Source of the DNA: Thomasclavelia spiroformis DSM 1552
GTDB lineage: Bacteria > Bacillota_I > Bacilli_A > Erysipelotrichales > Coprobacillaceae
Assembly (NCBI RefSeq): GCF_025149465.1
Contig: NZ_CP102275.1
Span: 1,798,001-1,862,000 of the forward strand
Length of the DNA stretch: 64,000 nt
Reading direction: 5' to 3'
In this document: positions 8,942 through 18,243 of the stretch, piece by piece
Layout: the number at the start of each line of letters is the position of its first letter
How positions within the stretch are numbered: the first letter of the stretch is position 1
Notes under the pieces: generated by a model
Databases searched by the model: none
Seen by the model: only the letters and a program-made list of their open reading frames with translations
Told to the model about the DNA's origin: nothing
Position numbers and translations under genes: made by a program

Positions 8942-9766
8942 TTATTCAATCCAATATTTATCATCAGCAAAATCATATACTAAACACTTATCATGACCAG
9001 CAAATAAATAATCACTATCTATACTATTAAACATATGAGTTATGCGATTTATGGCATTATATATATTTTCAAACTCACCAGGTATAATAGTTTCATCATT
9101 TTTATATAATACAAAAATATTACGATTACTTCCTTGATACCCTTTAAAATAAGCCCTATTCGTATCATAAAAAGTGATTAAATAACTATATAATTTATTT
9201 TTTAATTCATCCATAGAATCATATAAATATAATTCATATTTATCATCCAACATATAATATATTAATGTTACAAATAAATAATCATTTCCTTTTCTTAGTA
9301 TTCGATAATGATATTCACCACCAAAACTATGATTTTCTAATGAATCATAACAATCTTTTAATACTGTATCAATAAATTTTCTTTGTGCTTTATTTAAATA
9401 ACAAATTTGTTTAGGCTTTTCTTGATCCATTTTCTTAACCAATTTCATAAATTTTTTAATTACAGCATCATCAGTATCAATAACATAATCCCAAACAATT
9501 ATTTTTATAAAATATGGATTAGATTTCAATCCCGTATGATATATCAATTCCTGTTCTAATTCTAAATAGTCTTTTAAAATAACATCTTCTTTATTTACAC
9601 TATCAATAATTTGATCATTATGAATAAATTCATAAAACTTGCATTTATTCAATAACAATTTTTCATTAATTATTTCACTTAACATTTTAAATGTTATATT
9701 TTCATCAACATCTATTGTTATTTTATTTTCCTTATATGCTACTTTTAGTCGAAATTTATTAATCAT
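8942..9766 (-). CDS. Hypothetical protein, N-terminus resembling the pRiA4b ORF-3-like fold
   Basis: I do not recognise this protein with certainty. It is soluble, charged and has no signal peptide. The first 90 residues (FRLKVAYKENKITIDV, then ITFKMLSEIINEKL, CKFYEFIHND, ILKDYLELEQELIYHTG) resemble in pattern the beta-alpha pRiA4b ORF-3-like family found in mobile elements. The remaining 180 residues have no family I can name. The start used here is MINKFRL, eight codons inside the longest frame, because a GGGGGA site lies just before it. The longest frame would overlap the exonuclease stop by 8 bases. Probably co-transcribed with the exonuclease gene upstream. Confidence 0.55.
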   Translation of the reverse strand: MINKFRLKVAYKENKITIDVDENITFKMLSEIINEKLLLNKCKFYEFIHNDQIIDSVNKEDVILKDYLELEQELIYHTGLKSNPYFIKIIVWDYVIDTDDAVIKKFMKLVKKMDQEKPKQICYLNKAQRKFIDTVLKDCYDSLENHSFGGEYHYRILRKGNDYLFVTLIYYMLDDKYELYLYDSMDELKNKLYSYLITFYDTNRAYFKGYQGSNRNIFVLYKNDETIIPGEFENIYNAINRITHMFNSIDSDYLFAGHDKCLVYDFADDKYWIE

Positions 9767-9782
9767 TTTATCCCCCACAAAG

Positions 9783-10568
9783 CTATTCACTTATTTTAAA
9801 AAGAACTGCTGCCATGTGCTTACATTTATTACCACTAGAAGCATTTGGACAATCACAAACTATTTTCTTTATGCTACTTTTATTAAATTCAATTGATATC
9901 ATATGTGTAATATCTTCTTTAACAGAAGCAACTATTTGTTTATCCCCATAATAAATAACATCAACTAAATCATCTTCATAATATTTTTTACCTTGTTTAA
10001 TAACTAATGGTTCAAATAATAACTTCCAATTATTCAAATATGACTTTTCAATTTTACCATTTTTATATGCTTCAATTTGTTCAAAACAATATCTAGTTGC
10101 CTTTACATCTTCTAATGCATCATGAGCTGCAAAATTGTATCCAAAATATTTAGCACATGTTGATAATGACTGCCATTTATAACCTCCATGATATCCTCTT
10201 TCACCATAAATATAAGCAAAATCTTTCATCGGATCTTTAAATACATATTTACTTATATCTATTCCATAATTCTTTAACATTCCTTGTTCAAAAGCAATAT
10301 TATAACATACAATAAATTCACTATTATCAAATATTTCTATTATCCTATCAATATAGCTTTCAAAACAAAGCTTATCTTTTACCATCAATGGTGAAATACC
10401 ATTTATTCTTTGAGCACTTGGCCAAGAAAAATGATGCTTAGGTTTACACAATTCATTAATCAAAACTTCATCATCCTGATTAACGATTGCTACTTGTACA
10501 ACTTCATCATTATGATATCTATTGACTCCAGTAGTCTCAAAATCTAAAACCACATACTTATTTTTCAT
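9783..10568 (-). CDS. DEDDh 3'-5' exonuclease fused to a C-terminal SWIM zinc finger
   Basis: The N-terminal 180 residues form a DnaQ/RNase T-type exonuclease: YVVLDFETTG (DxE), a central CYNIAFEQGML segment, and HDALEDVKATRY (H and D of ExoIII), so the DEDDh residues appear present. The C-terminal 50 residues read IVCDCPNASSGNKCKHMAAVLFK, a CxC...CxH SWIM zinc finger, a small nucleic-acid or protein-binding module. The start is the ATG preceded by GAGGTG; an upstream in-frame GTG is too close to that site. The substrate is unknown. It heads the leftward pair with the 8942-9766 gene and is divergent from the Nudix gene. Confidence 0.85.
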   Translation of the reverse strand: MKNKYVVLDFETTGVNRYHNDEVVQVAIVNQDDEVLINELCKPKHHFSWPSAQRINGISPLMVKDKLCFESYIDRIIEIFDNSEFIVCYNIAFEQGMLKNYGIDISKYVFKDPMKDFAYIYGERGYHGGYKWQSLSTCAKYFGYNFAAHDALEDVKATRYCFEQIEAYKNGKIEKSYLNNWKLLFEPLVIKQGKKYYEDDLVDVIYYGDKQIVASVKEDITHMISIEFNKSSIKKIVCDCPNASSGNKCKHMAAVLFKISE

Positions 10569-10805
10569 ACTCACACCTCATGTAAGTAAAGTTTATCATA
10601 ATTTATTAAATCATGCTATTTATATTATTAATTACTAAACAGTAAATGAACACATATTTCTAACATTATCAAAATTAATTATAAATTATTACATATTTTA
10701 ATGTTTGATTTAATCATACAAATTCAATGATTTAAATATAGATATAACACATTTCTTTAAATAAAAGACTAATATTGTTATAATATCGAACAGGAAGGTG
10801 ATTAA

Positions 10806-11192
10806 ATGAAAACAATAAAAGTTGCTGCTGCAATTATAAAAAAAGACAATAAAATATTGATTGCTAGTAGAAAAACAGGTGAATTTGCGGGAATGTTTGA
10901 ATTTCCTGGTGGAAAAGTAGAACCTGGAGAAACAAGTAAACAAGCTCTAATTAGAGAAATTCAAGAAGAATTGGAAACATCTATAAATATTGATGAATTT
11001 TTCATGAATGTTAATTATACATATCCAACATTTATCTTAGATATGGATTGTTTTATTTGTTCATTAAAAGATGAACAAATAACATTAAATGTTCATGATT
11101 CAATTAAATGGATCACATTAGATCAACAAGATATTAATTGGATTCCTGCTGATATTCAAATTATTGAAAAACTCAAAGAACGAGGAATCTAA
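10806..11192 (+). CDS. Nudix hydrolase, MutT-like
   Basis: 128 residues with a perfect Nudix box: G36-x5-E42-x7-R50-E51-x2-E54-E55 (GGKVEPGETSKQALIREIQEEL spans it). The short MutT-like body and the IASRK segment fit (deoxy)nucleotide or nucleotide-derivative cleanup, such as 8-oxo-dGTP. Its stop is two bases before the ATG of the PLD-helicase-DUF3427 gene, so the two are almost certainly translated from one message. Some DUF3427 helicases occur with Nudix proteins, which suggests a functional pair, although the substrate is unknown. The site before ATG is GGAAGGTGA. Confidence 0.92.
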   Translation: MKTIKVAAAIIKKDNKILIASRKTGEFAGMFEFPGGKVEPGETSKQALIREIQEELETSINIDEFFMNVNYTYPTFILDMDCFICSLKDEQITLNVHDSIKWITLDQQDINWIPADIQIIEKLKERGI

Positions 11193-11194
11193 AC

Positions 11195-14056
11195 ATGACG
11201 CTAACATTACAACCAAACATAAATTTACATACACTAAATACAGTTAATCAAACATATCAACCACAATTATTATTCAACGATTACAAACAAGGTATGAAAC
11301 TATCATATGAAATAATCCAACAATTAAACTCATGTGATAGTTTTCAATTATCAATTGCCTTTATTAGTTTATCAGGACTAGCTACACTAAAACAAACATT
11401 ACTAGATTTACAAAACAAAAACATTTCTGGTAAAATCATCACTTCAACTTATTTAGGTTTTAACGAACCAAAAGTATTCAAAGAATTACTTAAATTCAAT
11501 AACCTAGAAATAAGAATATATGATGATCCTAAAATTGGTTTTCATCCAAAAGGTTATATTTTCAAAAAAAATGACACATATAACATTATCATTGGTAGCT
11601 CTAATTTAACCCAAAACGCACTATCAATAAACCAAGAATGGAATTTAAAACTCTCTTCAACATACAATAGTGATATTTCAAAACAAGTTTTAAAAGAATT
11701 CAATCAACAATGGCAAAATTCATTTCCTTTAACAAACCAATGGATCAATGAATACAGCAAAACATACACTAAACAAAAAAATAAAATACAACTAAAAACA
11801 AATACAAAAATCAAGCCCAACAAAATGCAAATAGCTGCATTAAACGCACTAAAATCAATTAGAAACGAAAATAAGAATAAAGCCTTACTAATATCCGCAA
11901 CAGGTACCGGTAAAACTTATTTAAGTGCTTTTGATGTCAAAGCATTTAATCCAAAAAGAATGCTCTTTGTAGTTCATCGAGAAAACATTGCACAAAACGC
12001 CATGATGTCATTTCAAAAAATAATCAACAATCATAGTTTTGGCATTTTTACTGGTAATAAAAAAGAAACTGATGCTGATTACATCTTTTCAACAATTCAA
12101 ACAATTCATAAACAAGAATATCGTAAAATGTTTGATCCAGATGATTTTGATTACATCATTATCGATGAAGTTCATCGAGCTGGAGCTAATTCTTATCAAG
12201 AATTAATAAATTATTTTAAACCAAAGTTTATGTTAGGAGTGTCTGCTACTCCTGAAAGAAGCGATGATTTTGATATTTATCAAATGTTTGATTATAACAT
12301 TGCTTATGAAATTCGTTTACAACAAGCAATGGAATATGATTTACTTTGTCCTTTTCATTATTATGGAATAACTGATTTACAAGTCAACGGAGTATCACTA
12401 GAAGATAAAAGTGATTTTAATCATTTAACTTCTCAAAGTCGTGTTGATCATATTATTGAACAAATAAATAATTATGGATTTTCAGGTGATCGTGTCCGTG
12501 GTTTAGTCTTCTGTAGTCGTAAAGGTGAAGCTAAAGAGTTATCTAATTTATTTAATCAACGTGGTTATAAAACTGTTGCTTTAACTGGTGAAGATGATGA
12601 AAATAAAAGACGTGATGCTATGGATAAACTAGAAACAGATGATTCTGTTGATTATCTAGATTATATTTTTACAGTTGATATTTTTAATGAAGGAATTGAT
12701 ATTCCTAAAGTTAATCAAGTAATTATGCTTCGACCAACTGAGTCAGCAATTGTATTTGTACAACAATTAGGTCGTGGTTTACGCAAAGATCATTCAAAAG
12801 AATGTGTAGTTGTGATTGATTTTATTGGTAATTATGAAAAGAATTTTTTAATTCCAATTGCTTTAAGCGGTAATCAAAGTTATAACAAAGATACATTAAG
12901 AAGATTTGTTAGTGAGGGTTCTTTACTTATACCTGGCGCCTCAACAATTAATTTTGATCGTATTTCAAAAAAGAAAATATTTGAATCAATTGATAAAGCT
13001 AATTTTTCTGATATAAAAATCATCAAAGAAAGCTATTTACAATTAAAACAAAAACTTGGACGTATTCCAAGTTTACAAGATTTTGATAAATATGATTCTA
13101 TTGATGTCTTAAGAATTTTTCAAAACAAAAATCTTGGTTCATATCATAAATTTTTATCAAAATACGAAAAAGATTATTCAATAAAATTCAACCCTATCCA
13201 AGAACAATATCTAGCATACATATCAACAAAACTAGCTTCTGGGAAAAGAATTCATGAATTAGAAGCAATTAAGGTTTGTATAAAAAACCAATCAGATTTA
13301 CTTAATAATCTAAAAGAAAAGCTAAAAAATGTATATGATATTGATTTACCTAAAATTAGTCATACTACTATTATAAATATATTAAGTCAAAATTTTGCAA
13401 CCGGCGGTGCCAAAGCAACCTTTAAAGATGCTATTTTTATTGATAAAAATTTAAAGATATCAACACAATTTAAAGCTCAATTAAATGATCTAAATTTTAA
13501 ACAACAAATCATGGATCTTATCAATTTTGGAATAACTCGTTATAAAAAAAATTATACCAATACATATAAAGACACTTCACTATGCTTATATAAAAAATAT
13601 ACTTACGAAGATGTTTGTAGATTACTAAATTGGGAGCAAAATCTAGTTCCTTTAAATATTGGTGGCTATAAATATGATAAACATACAAATACTTTTCCTG
13701 TATTTATTAATTATGATAAAGAGGAAGGTATAAGCAAAACAATTAAATATGAAGATAAATTAATTGATCAAAATACAATAATTTGTTTTTCTAAACCAAA
13801 ACGTACATTAACATCAGAAGAAGTAGTTAGAATATACAACGAAGATACAAATCATGTTAAAATACATCTTTTCATTAGGAAAAATAAAAATGATAACACT
13901 TCAAAAGAATTCTATTACTTAGGACTTATGCATACATATGGAAAACCAATTCAAACAATCATGCCAAATACTAATAACAATGTTGTACAATTCACTTATA
14001 AACTCGAAAATGAAATTAGAAAAGATATTTTTGATTATATAACTAATAATGATTAG
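11195..14056 (+). CDS. Superfamily II helicase with N-terminal phospholipase-D nuclease domain and C-terminal DUF3427
   Basis: A 953-residue nuclease-helicase. Residues 1-180 are a PLD-type domain with a single H117-x-K119 motif and a GSSN segment at 134-137; one motif per chain implies a dimeric nuclease site. Residues 205-570 form an SF2 helicase: Walker A ATGTGKT (K240), DEVH (324-327), GVSATPERSDD, the second RecA domain with GEDDENKRR, and motif VI QLGRGLRKD. The remainder, about 380 residues, fits DUF3427. This architecture is common in bacterial restriction- or defence-like loci but its function is not established to my knowledge. It is coupled to the Nudix gene (2-base gap) and followed by a shared terminator. 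Confidence 0.88.
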   Translation: MTLTLQPNINLHTLNTVNQTYQPQLLFNDYKQGMKLSYEIIQQLNSCDSFQLSIAFISLSGLATLKQTLLDLQNKNISGKIITSTYLGFNEPKVFKELLKFNNLEIRIYDDPKIGFHPKGYIFKKNDTYNIIIGSSNLTQNALSINQEWNLKLSSTYNSDISKQVLKEFNQQWQNSFPLTNQWINEYSKTYTKQKNKIQLKTNTKIKPNKMQIAALNALKSIRNENKNKALLISATGTGKTYLSAFDVKAFNPKRMLFVVHRENIAQNAMMSFQKIINNHSFGIFTGNKKETDADYIFSTIQTIHKQEYRKMFDPDDFDYIIIDEVHRAGANSYQELINYFKPKFMLGVSATPERSDDFDIYQMFDYNIAYEIRLQQAMEYDLLCPFHYYGITDLQVNGVSLEDKSDFNHLTSQSRVDHIIEQINNYGFSGDRVRGLVFCSRKGEAKELSNLFNQRGYKTVALTGEDDENKRRDAMDKLETDDSVDYLDYIFTVDIFNEGIDIPKVNQVIMLRPTESAIVFVQQLGRGLRKDHSKECVVVIDFIGNYEKNFLIPIALSGNQSYNKDTLRRFVSEGSLLIPGASTINFDRISKKKIFESIDKANFSDIKIIKESYLQLKQKLGRIPSLQDFDKYDSIDVLRIFQNKNLGSYHKFLSKYEKDYSIKFNPIQEQYLAYISTKLASGKRIHELEAIKVCIKNQSDLLNNLKEKLKNVYDIDLPKISHTTIINILSQNFATGGAKATFKDAIFIDKNLKISTQFKAQLNDLNFKQQIMDLINFGITRYKKNYTNTYKDTSLCLYKKYTYEDVCRLLNWEQNLVPLNIGGYKYDKHTNTFPVFINYDKEEGISKTIKYEDKLIDQNTIICFSKPKRTLTSEEVVRIYNEDTNHVKIHLFIRKNKNDNTSKEFYYLGLMHTYGKPIQTIMPNTNNNVVQFTYKLENEIRKDIFDYITNND

Positions 14057-14062
14057 TACATT

Positions 14063-14084
14063 AAAAGACGTTTAAGCGTCTTTT
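14063..14084. terminator. Bidirectional terminator between helicase and macrodomain genes
   Basis: An 8-bp stem (AAAAGACG with CGTCTTTT) with a 6-base loop and a T-run on both strands lies between two convergent genes, 7 bases after one stop and 1 base before the other. Confidence 0.85.
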
Positions 14085-14085
14085 T

Positions 14086-14547
14086 TCATTTATACAACAC
14101 TAAATAAACATCCATATCATTGCCAATTAAAAACTTATTAATTGTCTCTTTAGCAACTTCTAATGCCTCATTGTAAGGATATCCATATATCCCTGATGAT
14201 ATTAATGGAAAAGCAATAGAACGAAGTTTATATTGCTTTGCTAGAAGTAAAGAATTACGATAAGCAGCTTCCAAAACCTCTCTTTCACCATGGTTTCCAT
14301 CACGATAAATTGGACCCACTGCATGAATAATATATTTTGCCTTTAAATTATATCCCTTTGTTATTATCGCTTCACCTGGTTTACAATACCCTTTTTGATC
14401 ACATTCATTTTGTAATTCTTTAGCTCCAGCTTTATTAAAAATAGCTCCACAAACACCACCACCTTGGCGCAAATATGAATTTGCTGCATTTACAATTGCA
14501 TCACTTTCTATTTCTGTAATATCCCCATTTATAATTTTAAATCCCAT
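14086..14547 (-). CDS. Macrodomain protein (ADP-ribose binding/deacylase, YmdB-like)
   Basis: A single macrodomain of 153 residues that binds ADP-ribose or its O-acyl derivatives. Diagnostic segments are present: INGDITEIESDAIVNAAN (the ribose-binding D and N), the GGGVCGAI loop, and the second phosphate loop LISSGIYGYP. It is slightly short at the C-terminus compared with 170-180 residue relatives, but all core strands appear present. It sits convergent to the Nudix-helicase pair, which might reflect nucleotide-derivative metabolism, but convergent position alone is weak evidence. An AAGGAGG site precedes the ATG. Confidence 0.92.
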   Translation of the reverse strand: MGFKIINGDITEIESDAIVNAANSYLRQGGGVCGAIFNKAGAKELQNECDQKGYCKPGEAIITKGYNLKAKYIIHAVGPIYRDGNHGEREVLEAAYRNSLLLAKQYKLRSIAFPLISSGIYGYPYNEALEVAKETINKFLIGNDMDVYLVLYK

Positions 14548-14659
14548 AAACCATCCTCCTTTTATACTATAGTAACACTATCTATTTTACTGCTCAAGAG
14601 CAAAAAAAAACTGCTTTTCATCAATAAAAATGTTATTATATAAGCAAAGGAGAATTAAT

Positions 14660-15043
14660 ATGGAAGCAAAAGAAATTTTATTAAACAAACAAAACTTTGC
14701 TGTTATTGGTGTAACTACTAATCAAGAAAAATATGGTTATAAAATATATCAGCGATTAAAAAAATTAAATAAAAATGTATATGGTGTTTCCCCAATTTAT
14801 AATGAATTAAATGGAGAAACAATTTATCCTAATTTATCTAGTATTGATAATCAAATAGATGTTGCTGTTTTTGTTGTTAATCCCAAAATAGCACTAACAT
14901 ATATTGAGAAATGCAAAAAATTAAAAATAAAACATATTTGGTTACAACCAGGTACTTATGATGATAACTTGATCAAAATAATTAAAGAATCAAAACTAAA
15001 TTATTATCTTAACTGTGTCTTAGTTGAAAGTGAAAATATGTAA
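14660..15043 (+). CDS. CoA-binding (YccU-like) Rossmann protein
   Basis: 127 residues with the CoA-binding domain pattern: NFAVIGVTTNQEKYGYKI (nucleotide loop), VYGVSPIYNE, IDVAVFVVNP and the conserved KHIWLQPGTYDD, ending near C-x-L-V. The function of this widespread family is unknown; members bind CoA or a related nucleotide. The start chosen is the ATG with AAAGGAGAA upstream; an ATG ten codons earlier lacks a ribosome site. It stands alone, 50 bases before an amidohydrolase with its own AGGAGG site. Confidence 0.87.
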   Translation: MEAKEILLNKQNFAVIGVTTNQEKYGYKIYQRLKKLNKNVYGVSPIYNELNGETIYPNLSSIDNQIDVAVFVVNPKIALTYIEKCKKLKIKHIWLQPGTYDDNLIKIIKESKLNYYLNCVLVESENM

Positions 15044-15093
15044 ATTATTACATATTTTTATTTTAACAGTCTATACTAAACTAGGAGGTATGT

Positions 15094-16641
15094 ATGAAAA
15101 CATTATATTATAATGGCGATATCTTAACTATGGAAAATACTAGTTATGAAGCTATCTATGTTGAAAATGGTTTAATTAAAAAATGTGGTAATTATAAAGA
15201 TTTAAAGCAATATATTTCTAGTGATGTTAAGTTAGTTGATTTAAATAATAAATGCTTAATGCCGGCATTTATTGATAGTCATAGTCATGTTGTAGCATTA
15301 GCTAAAACACTAAATCTAGTTGACTTAACTAAATGTACTAGTATTGACGAAATTATTGAACAATTCAATAATTTTATTAAAATAACTCATTACCCCGAAA
15401 ACAAATTGATAGTTGGCTTTGGCTATGATCATAACTTCTTAAAAGAACAACGTCATCCCCACGTAAGTGAACTTGATAAAATACCTTATCCTACATTAAT
15501 TTCACATGCTTCAGGCCACATGGGTGTTATTAATCATAAAGCTATGCAATTATTAAAGATTGATGATAATATTAAAGATCCAATTGGCGGCAAATATGGA
15601 CGTGATGAAAATAACCAATTAAATGGTTATTTAGAAGAACAAGCCTTTATTACCACATCATCTAAAATAAATATTTCTGTTGATTTAAAAAAACAACTTT
15701 TAGATGCCTTAAATATATATGCAAGTTATGGTATTACTACTTTACAAGAAGGCTATATAAAAAAAGAAGAATTTAATTTACTAGATACATTAGCTAAAGA
15801 AAATAAATTGTTTCTAGATATAGTTGGATATGTGGACATAAAAGATAATCAAGAAATATACCAGCAAAATAAAGCTTATCATCAGTATCAAAATCATTTT
15901 AAATTAGGAGGTTACAAACTATTTTTAGATGGCTCACCACAAGGTAAAACTGCTTGGATCTCGAGACCTTATGAAAATAGTAATGATTATTGTGGTTACC
16001 CAATTTACCAAGATAAGGAAGTAGAAAATTACGTTAATACAGCATTAAAACACCACGTACAATTAATTACTCATTGTAATGGCGATATGGCTGCAAAACA
16101 ACTATTAGATGCTTTTAAAAACATTCCTACTGACACTCGCCCAGTAATGATTCATTGTCAAACTTTACGACCAGATCAACTACCACAACTAAAAAATATT
16201 AATATGATTCCTAGCTTTTTTGTAAATCATATTTACTATTGGGGTGACATTCATCTAAAAAATTTAGGCAAACGCGCTAAAAAAATCTCATGTATCAATA
16301 GTGCTTTAAAACATGATCTAATATATACTTTTCATCAAGATACACCGGTAATTATGCCAAATATGTTGGAAAGTGTCTGGTGTGCATGTAAACGCATTAC
16401 TAAAAATGGTATAATTTTAGGTAAAGATGAAAGAGTTTCTGTCTATGATGCTTTAAAAGCAGTTACTATCAATAGTGCTTATCAATATTTTGAAGAAGAG
16501 TATAAGGGATCAATTAAAGAAGGAAAACATGCAGATTTGATTATTTTAGATAAAAATCCATGCAAAGTAGAAATTGATGAAATTCTTGACATTAACATTT
16601 TAATGACCATCAAAAATGGAAAAATCATCTATCAAAAATAA
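15094..16641 (+). CDS. Amidohydrolase family protein (YtcJ-like)
   Basis: 515 residues of the metal-dependent amidohydrolase superfamily, amidohydrolase 3/YtcJ type. The N-terminal beta-sandwich leads to AFIDSHSHV (HxH metal ligands), followed by GFGYDH, SHASGHMGVIN, a GGYKLFLDGSPQGKTAW segment, ITHCNGDMA (metal His), MIHCQT and FHQDTPV (metal Asp), then the C-terminal NPCKVEI strand that closes the sandwich. Family members hydrolyse amide or imine bonds, but the substrate cannot be inferred. Cytoplasmic, no signal. AGGAGG before ATG, and a terminator directly after. Confidence 0.9.
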   Translation: MKTLYYNGDILTMENTSYEAIYVENGLIKKCGNYKDLKQYISSDVKLVDLNNKCLMPAFIDSHSHVVALAKTLNLVDLTKCTSIDEIIEQFNNFIKITHYPENKLIVGFGYDHNFLKEQRHPHVSELDKIPYPTLISHASGHMGVINHKAMQLLKIDDNIKDPIGGKYGRDENNQLNGYLEEQAFITTSSKINISVDLKKQLLDALNIYASYGITTLQEGYIKKEEFNLLDTLAKENKLFLDIVGYVDIKDNQEIYQQNKAYHQYQNHFKLGGYKLFLDGSPQGKTAWISRPYENSNDYCGYPIYQDKEVENYVNTALKHHVQLITHCNGDMAAKQLLDAFKNIPTDTRPVMIHCQTLRPDQLPQLKNINMIPSFFVNHIYYWGDIHLKNLGKRAKKISCINSALKHDLIYTFHQDTPVIMPNMLESVWCACKRITKNGIILGKDERVSVYDALKAVTINSAYQYFEEEYKGSIKEGKHADLIILDKNPCKVEIDEILDINILMTIKNGKIIYQK

Positions 16642-16648
16642 TATATAT

Positions 16649-16687
16649 AAAAGCAATTACTATTAAATATAATAATTGCTTTTTAAT
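16649..16687 (+). terminator. Rho-independent terminator after the amidohydrolase
   Basis: An 11-bp stem (AAAAGCAATTA with TAATTGCTTTT) continuing into TTTTAATTT, starting 7 bases after the stop codon. Confidence 0.85.
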
Positions 16688-16769
16688 TTAAAAAAATTAA
16701 GTTTTTTTATTCTTTTTACAAATATATAAGACAAATTTTACCAAAATATAACAAATAAATAATAAACCG

Positions 16770-16799
16770 TTGACTTTATAATTACCTTTTTATTATAAT
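16770..16799 (+). promoter_or_regulatory. Promoter of the NSS symporter gene
   Basis: TTGACT and TATAAT separated by 18 bases, with the -10 box 33 bases upstream of the symporter start codon. Confidence 0.65.
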
Positions 16800-16832
16800 A
16801 AAGCATGAGAAAATAACATATAGGAGAAACAA

Positions 16833-18197
16833 ATGGAAACAAAAAACAAACGTAGTACCTTTTCAGGACAACTAGGCTATGTAATGGCAGTTGCAGGATC
16901 TGCAGTTGGTCTAGGAAATATTTGGCGCTTTCCATATTTAGCAGCCAAATATGGTGGAGGTATTTTTTTATTGACTTATTTTATCCTTGCAGTTACTTTT
17001 GGTTTTGCTTTATTAATAAGTGAAACTTCTTTAGGAAGAAAAACTAAAAAAAGTCCAATCGCTGCATATAAAAAATTAGGAGCAAAAAAACTTCGAATTG
17101 GAGGATGGTTAAATGCTATTGTACCAATGCTGATTGTCCCTTATTATTGTGTTGTAGGTGGCTGGGTATGCAAATACTTATTTGAGTATATTAAAAATAA
17201 TGCTGCCAATTTAGTTAGTAATAATTATTTTTCAAATTTTTCATCATCATCTATTCAACCAGTTTTATGGTTAATTGTTTTTGCAATACTTGTTTTTGTC
17301 GTTGTATTGCTAGGAGTTGAAAAAGGAGTTGAAAAGTGCAGTAAAATCTTAATGCCAGCTTTAATTATAATGGCTATTTTTATTGCGGGATATACATTAT
17401 TTACACCTGGTGCAATCGAAGGAGCAAAATATTATTTAATCCCTGATTTTTCGAGATTTTCAATTATGACAGTAGTTGCAGCTATGGGACAAATGTTTTA
17501 CTCACTTTCAATTGGAATGGGAATCTTATTTACATATGGCTCATATATGAAAAAAGAAATTGATATGGAACGTTCAATTACTCAAGTTGAAATTATGGAT
17601 ACAGTTGTTGCTTTTTTAGCTGGATTAATGATTGTACCTGCAGTTTTTGCTTTTTCCAACGGTGATCCAAATACATTAAATGCTGGACCATCATTAATGT
17701 TTATAACTTTACCAAATGTATTCAACAGTATGGCATTAGGTAATATTATTGGAATTGTGTTCTTTTTATTAGTTTTATTTGCAGCATTAACATCTGCAAT
17801 TTCATTAATGGAATGTTGTGTATCAATTATTCAAGATCGTTTTGATCTTTCTAGAAAAAAATGTTGTACAATTATTTTAGCAGGCATCCTTATTTTAGGA
17901 ATTCCTTGTTCTCTAGGTTTTGGTGTACTAGATTTTATTAATCCACTTGGTTTAAGCATTCTTGATTTCTTTGATTTTATGACTAATTCAATTATGATGC
18001 CAATTTCAGCTATTTGTACTTGTTTATTAATTATAAAAGTTACTGGATTTAAAACAGTTATTAATGAAGTTGAAATTAGTTCTAAATTTAAACGTAAAAA
18101 AGCTTATTTATTTTGTATGAAATATATTGTAGTTCCAGGATTAATTATTATTTTATTAAGTTCAATCTTGTCTACAATTGGAATTATTTCAATCTAA
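16833..18197 (+). CDS. Sodium-dependent amino-acid transporter, neurotransmitter:sodium symporter (NSS/SNF) family
   Basis: A 454-residue secondary transporter importing an amino acid with Na+ (relatives: LeuT, MhsT, TnaT). The N-terminus is diagnostic: SGQLGYVMAVAGSAVGLGNIWRFPY, with the unwound helix 1 (GSAVGLGN) that binds Na+ and substrate, followed by GGGIFLLTYF. About 11 hydrophobic segments are visible, including LFAALTSAISLMECC, the helix-8 Na+ site. The bacterial 11-helix form is suggested by the length. The substrate (Trp, Tyr, Leu or Ala) cannot be told from sequence. Own promoter, RBS TAGGAGAAA and strong terminator. Confidence 0.93.
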   Translation: METKNKRSTFSGQLGYVMAVAGSAVGLGNIWRFPYLAAKYGGGIFLLTYFILAVTFGFALLISETSLGRKTKKSPIAAYKKLGAKKLRIGGWLNAIVPMLIVPYYCVVGGWVCKYLFEYIKNNAANLVSNNYFSNFSSSSIQPVLWLIVFAILVFVVVLLGVEKGVEKCSKILMPALIIMAIFIAGYTLFTPGAIEGAKYYLIPDFSRFSIMTVVAAMGQMFYSLSIGMGILFTYGSYMKKEIDMERSITQVEIMDTVVAFLAGLMIVPAVFAFSNGDPNTLNAGPSLMFITLPNVFNSMALGNIIGIVFFLLVLFAALTSAISLMECCVSIIQDRFDLSRKKCCTIILAGILILGIPCSLGFGVLDFINPLGLSILDFFDFMTNSIMMPISAICTCLLIIKVTGFKTVINEVEISSKFKRKKAYLFCMKYIVVPGLIIILLSSILSTIGIISI

Positions 18198-18200
18198 ACA

Positions 18201-18237
18201 AAAAGATGAATTATCGTATCTTGATAATTCATCTTTT
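18201..18237. terminator. Bidirectional terminator between symporter and exoA
   Basis: A 15-bp perfect stem (AAAAGATGAATTATC with its complement), loop of 7, and T-rich tails on both strands, placed between convergent genes. Confidence 0.9.
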
Positions 18238-18243
18238 TTATTA

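Noticed and set aside
11761-11880. Low-complexity A-rich stretches in the helicase linker as a repeat or slippage site
   Set aside because: The frame is open throughout and the composition is typical of linker coding sequence in so AT-rich a genome.
8942-14547. A named defence system (for example DISARM or a restriction system) covering the cluster
   Set aside because: No methylase, DrmB-type protein, or other defining gene. The module is only described as an accessory cluster.
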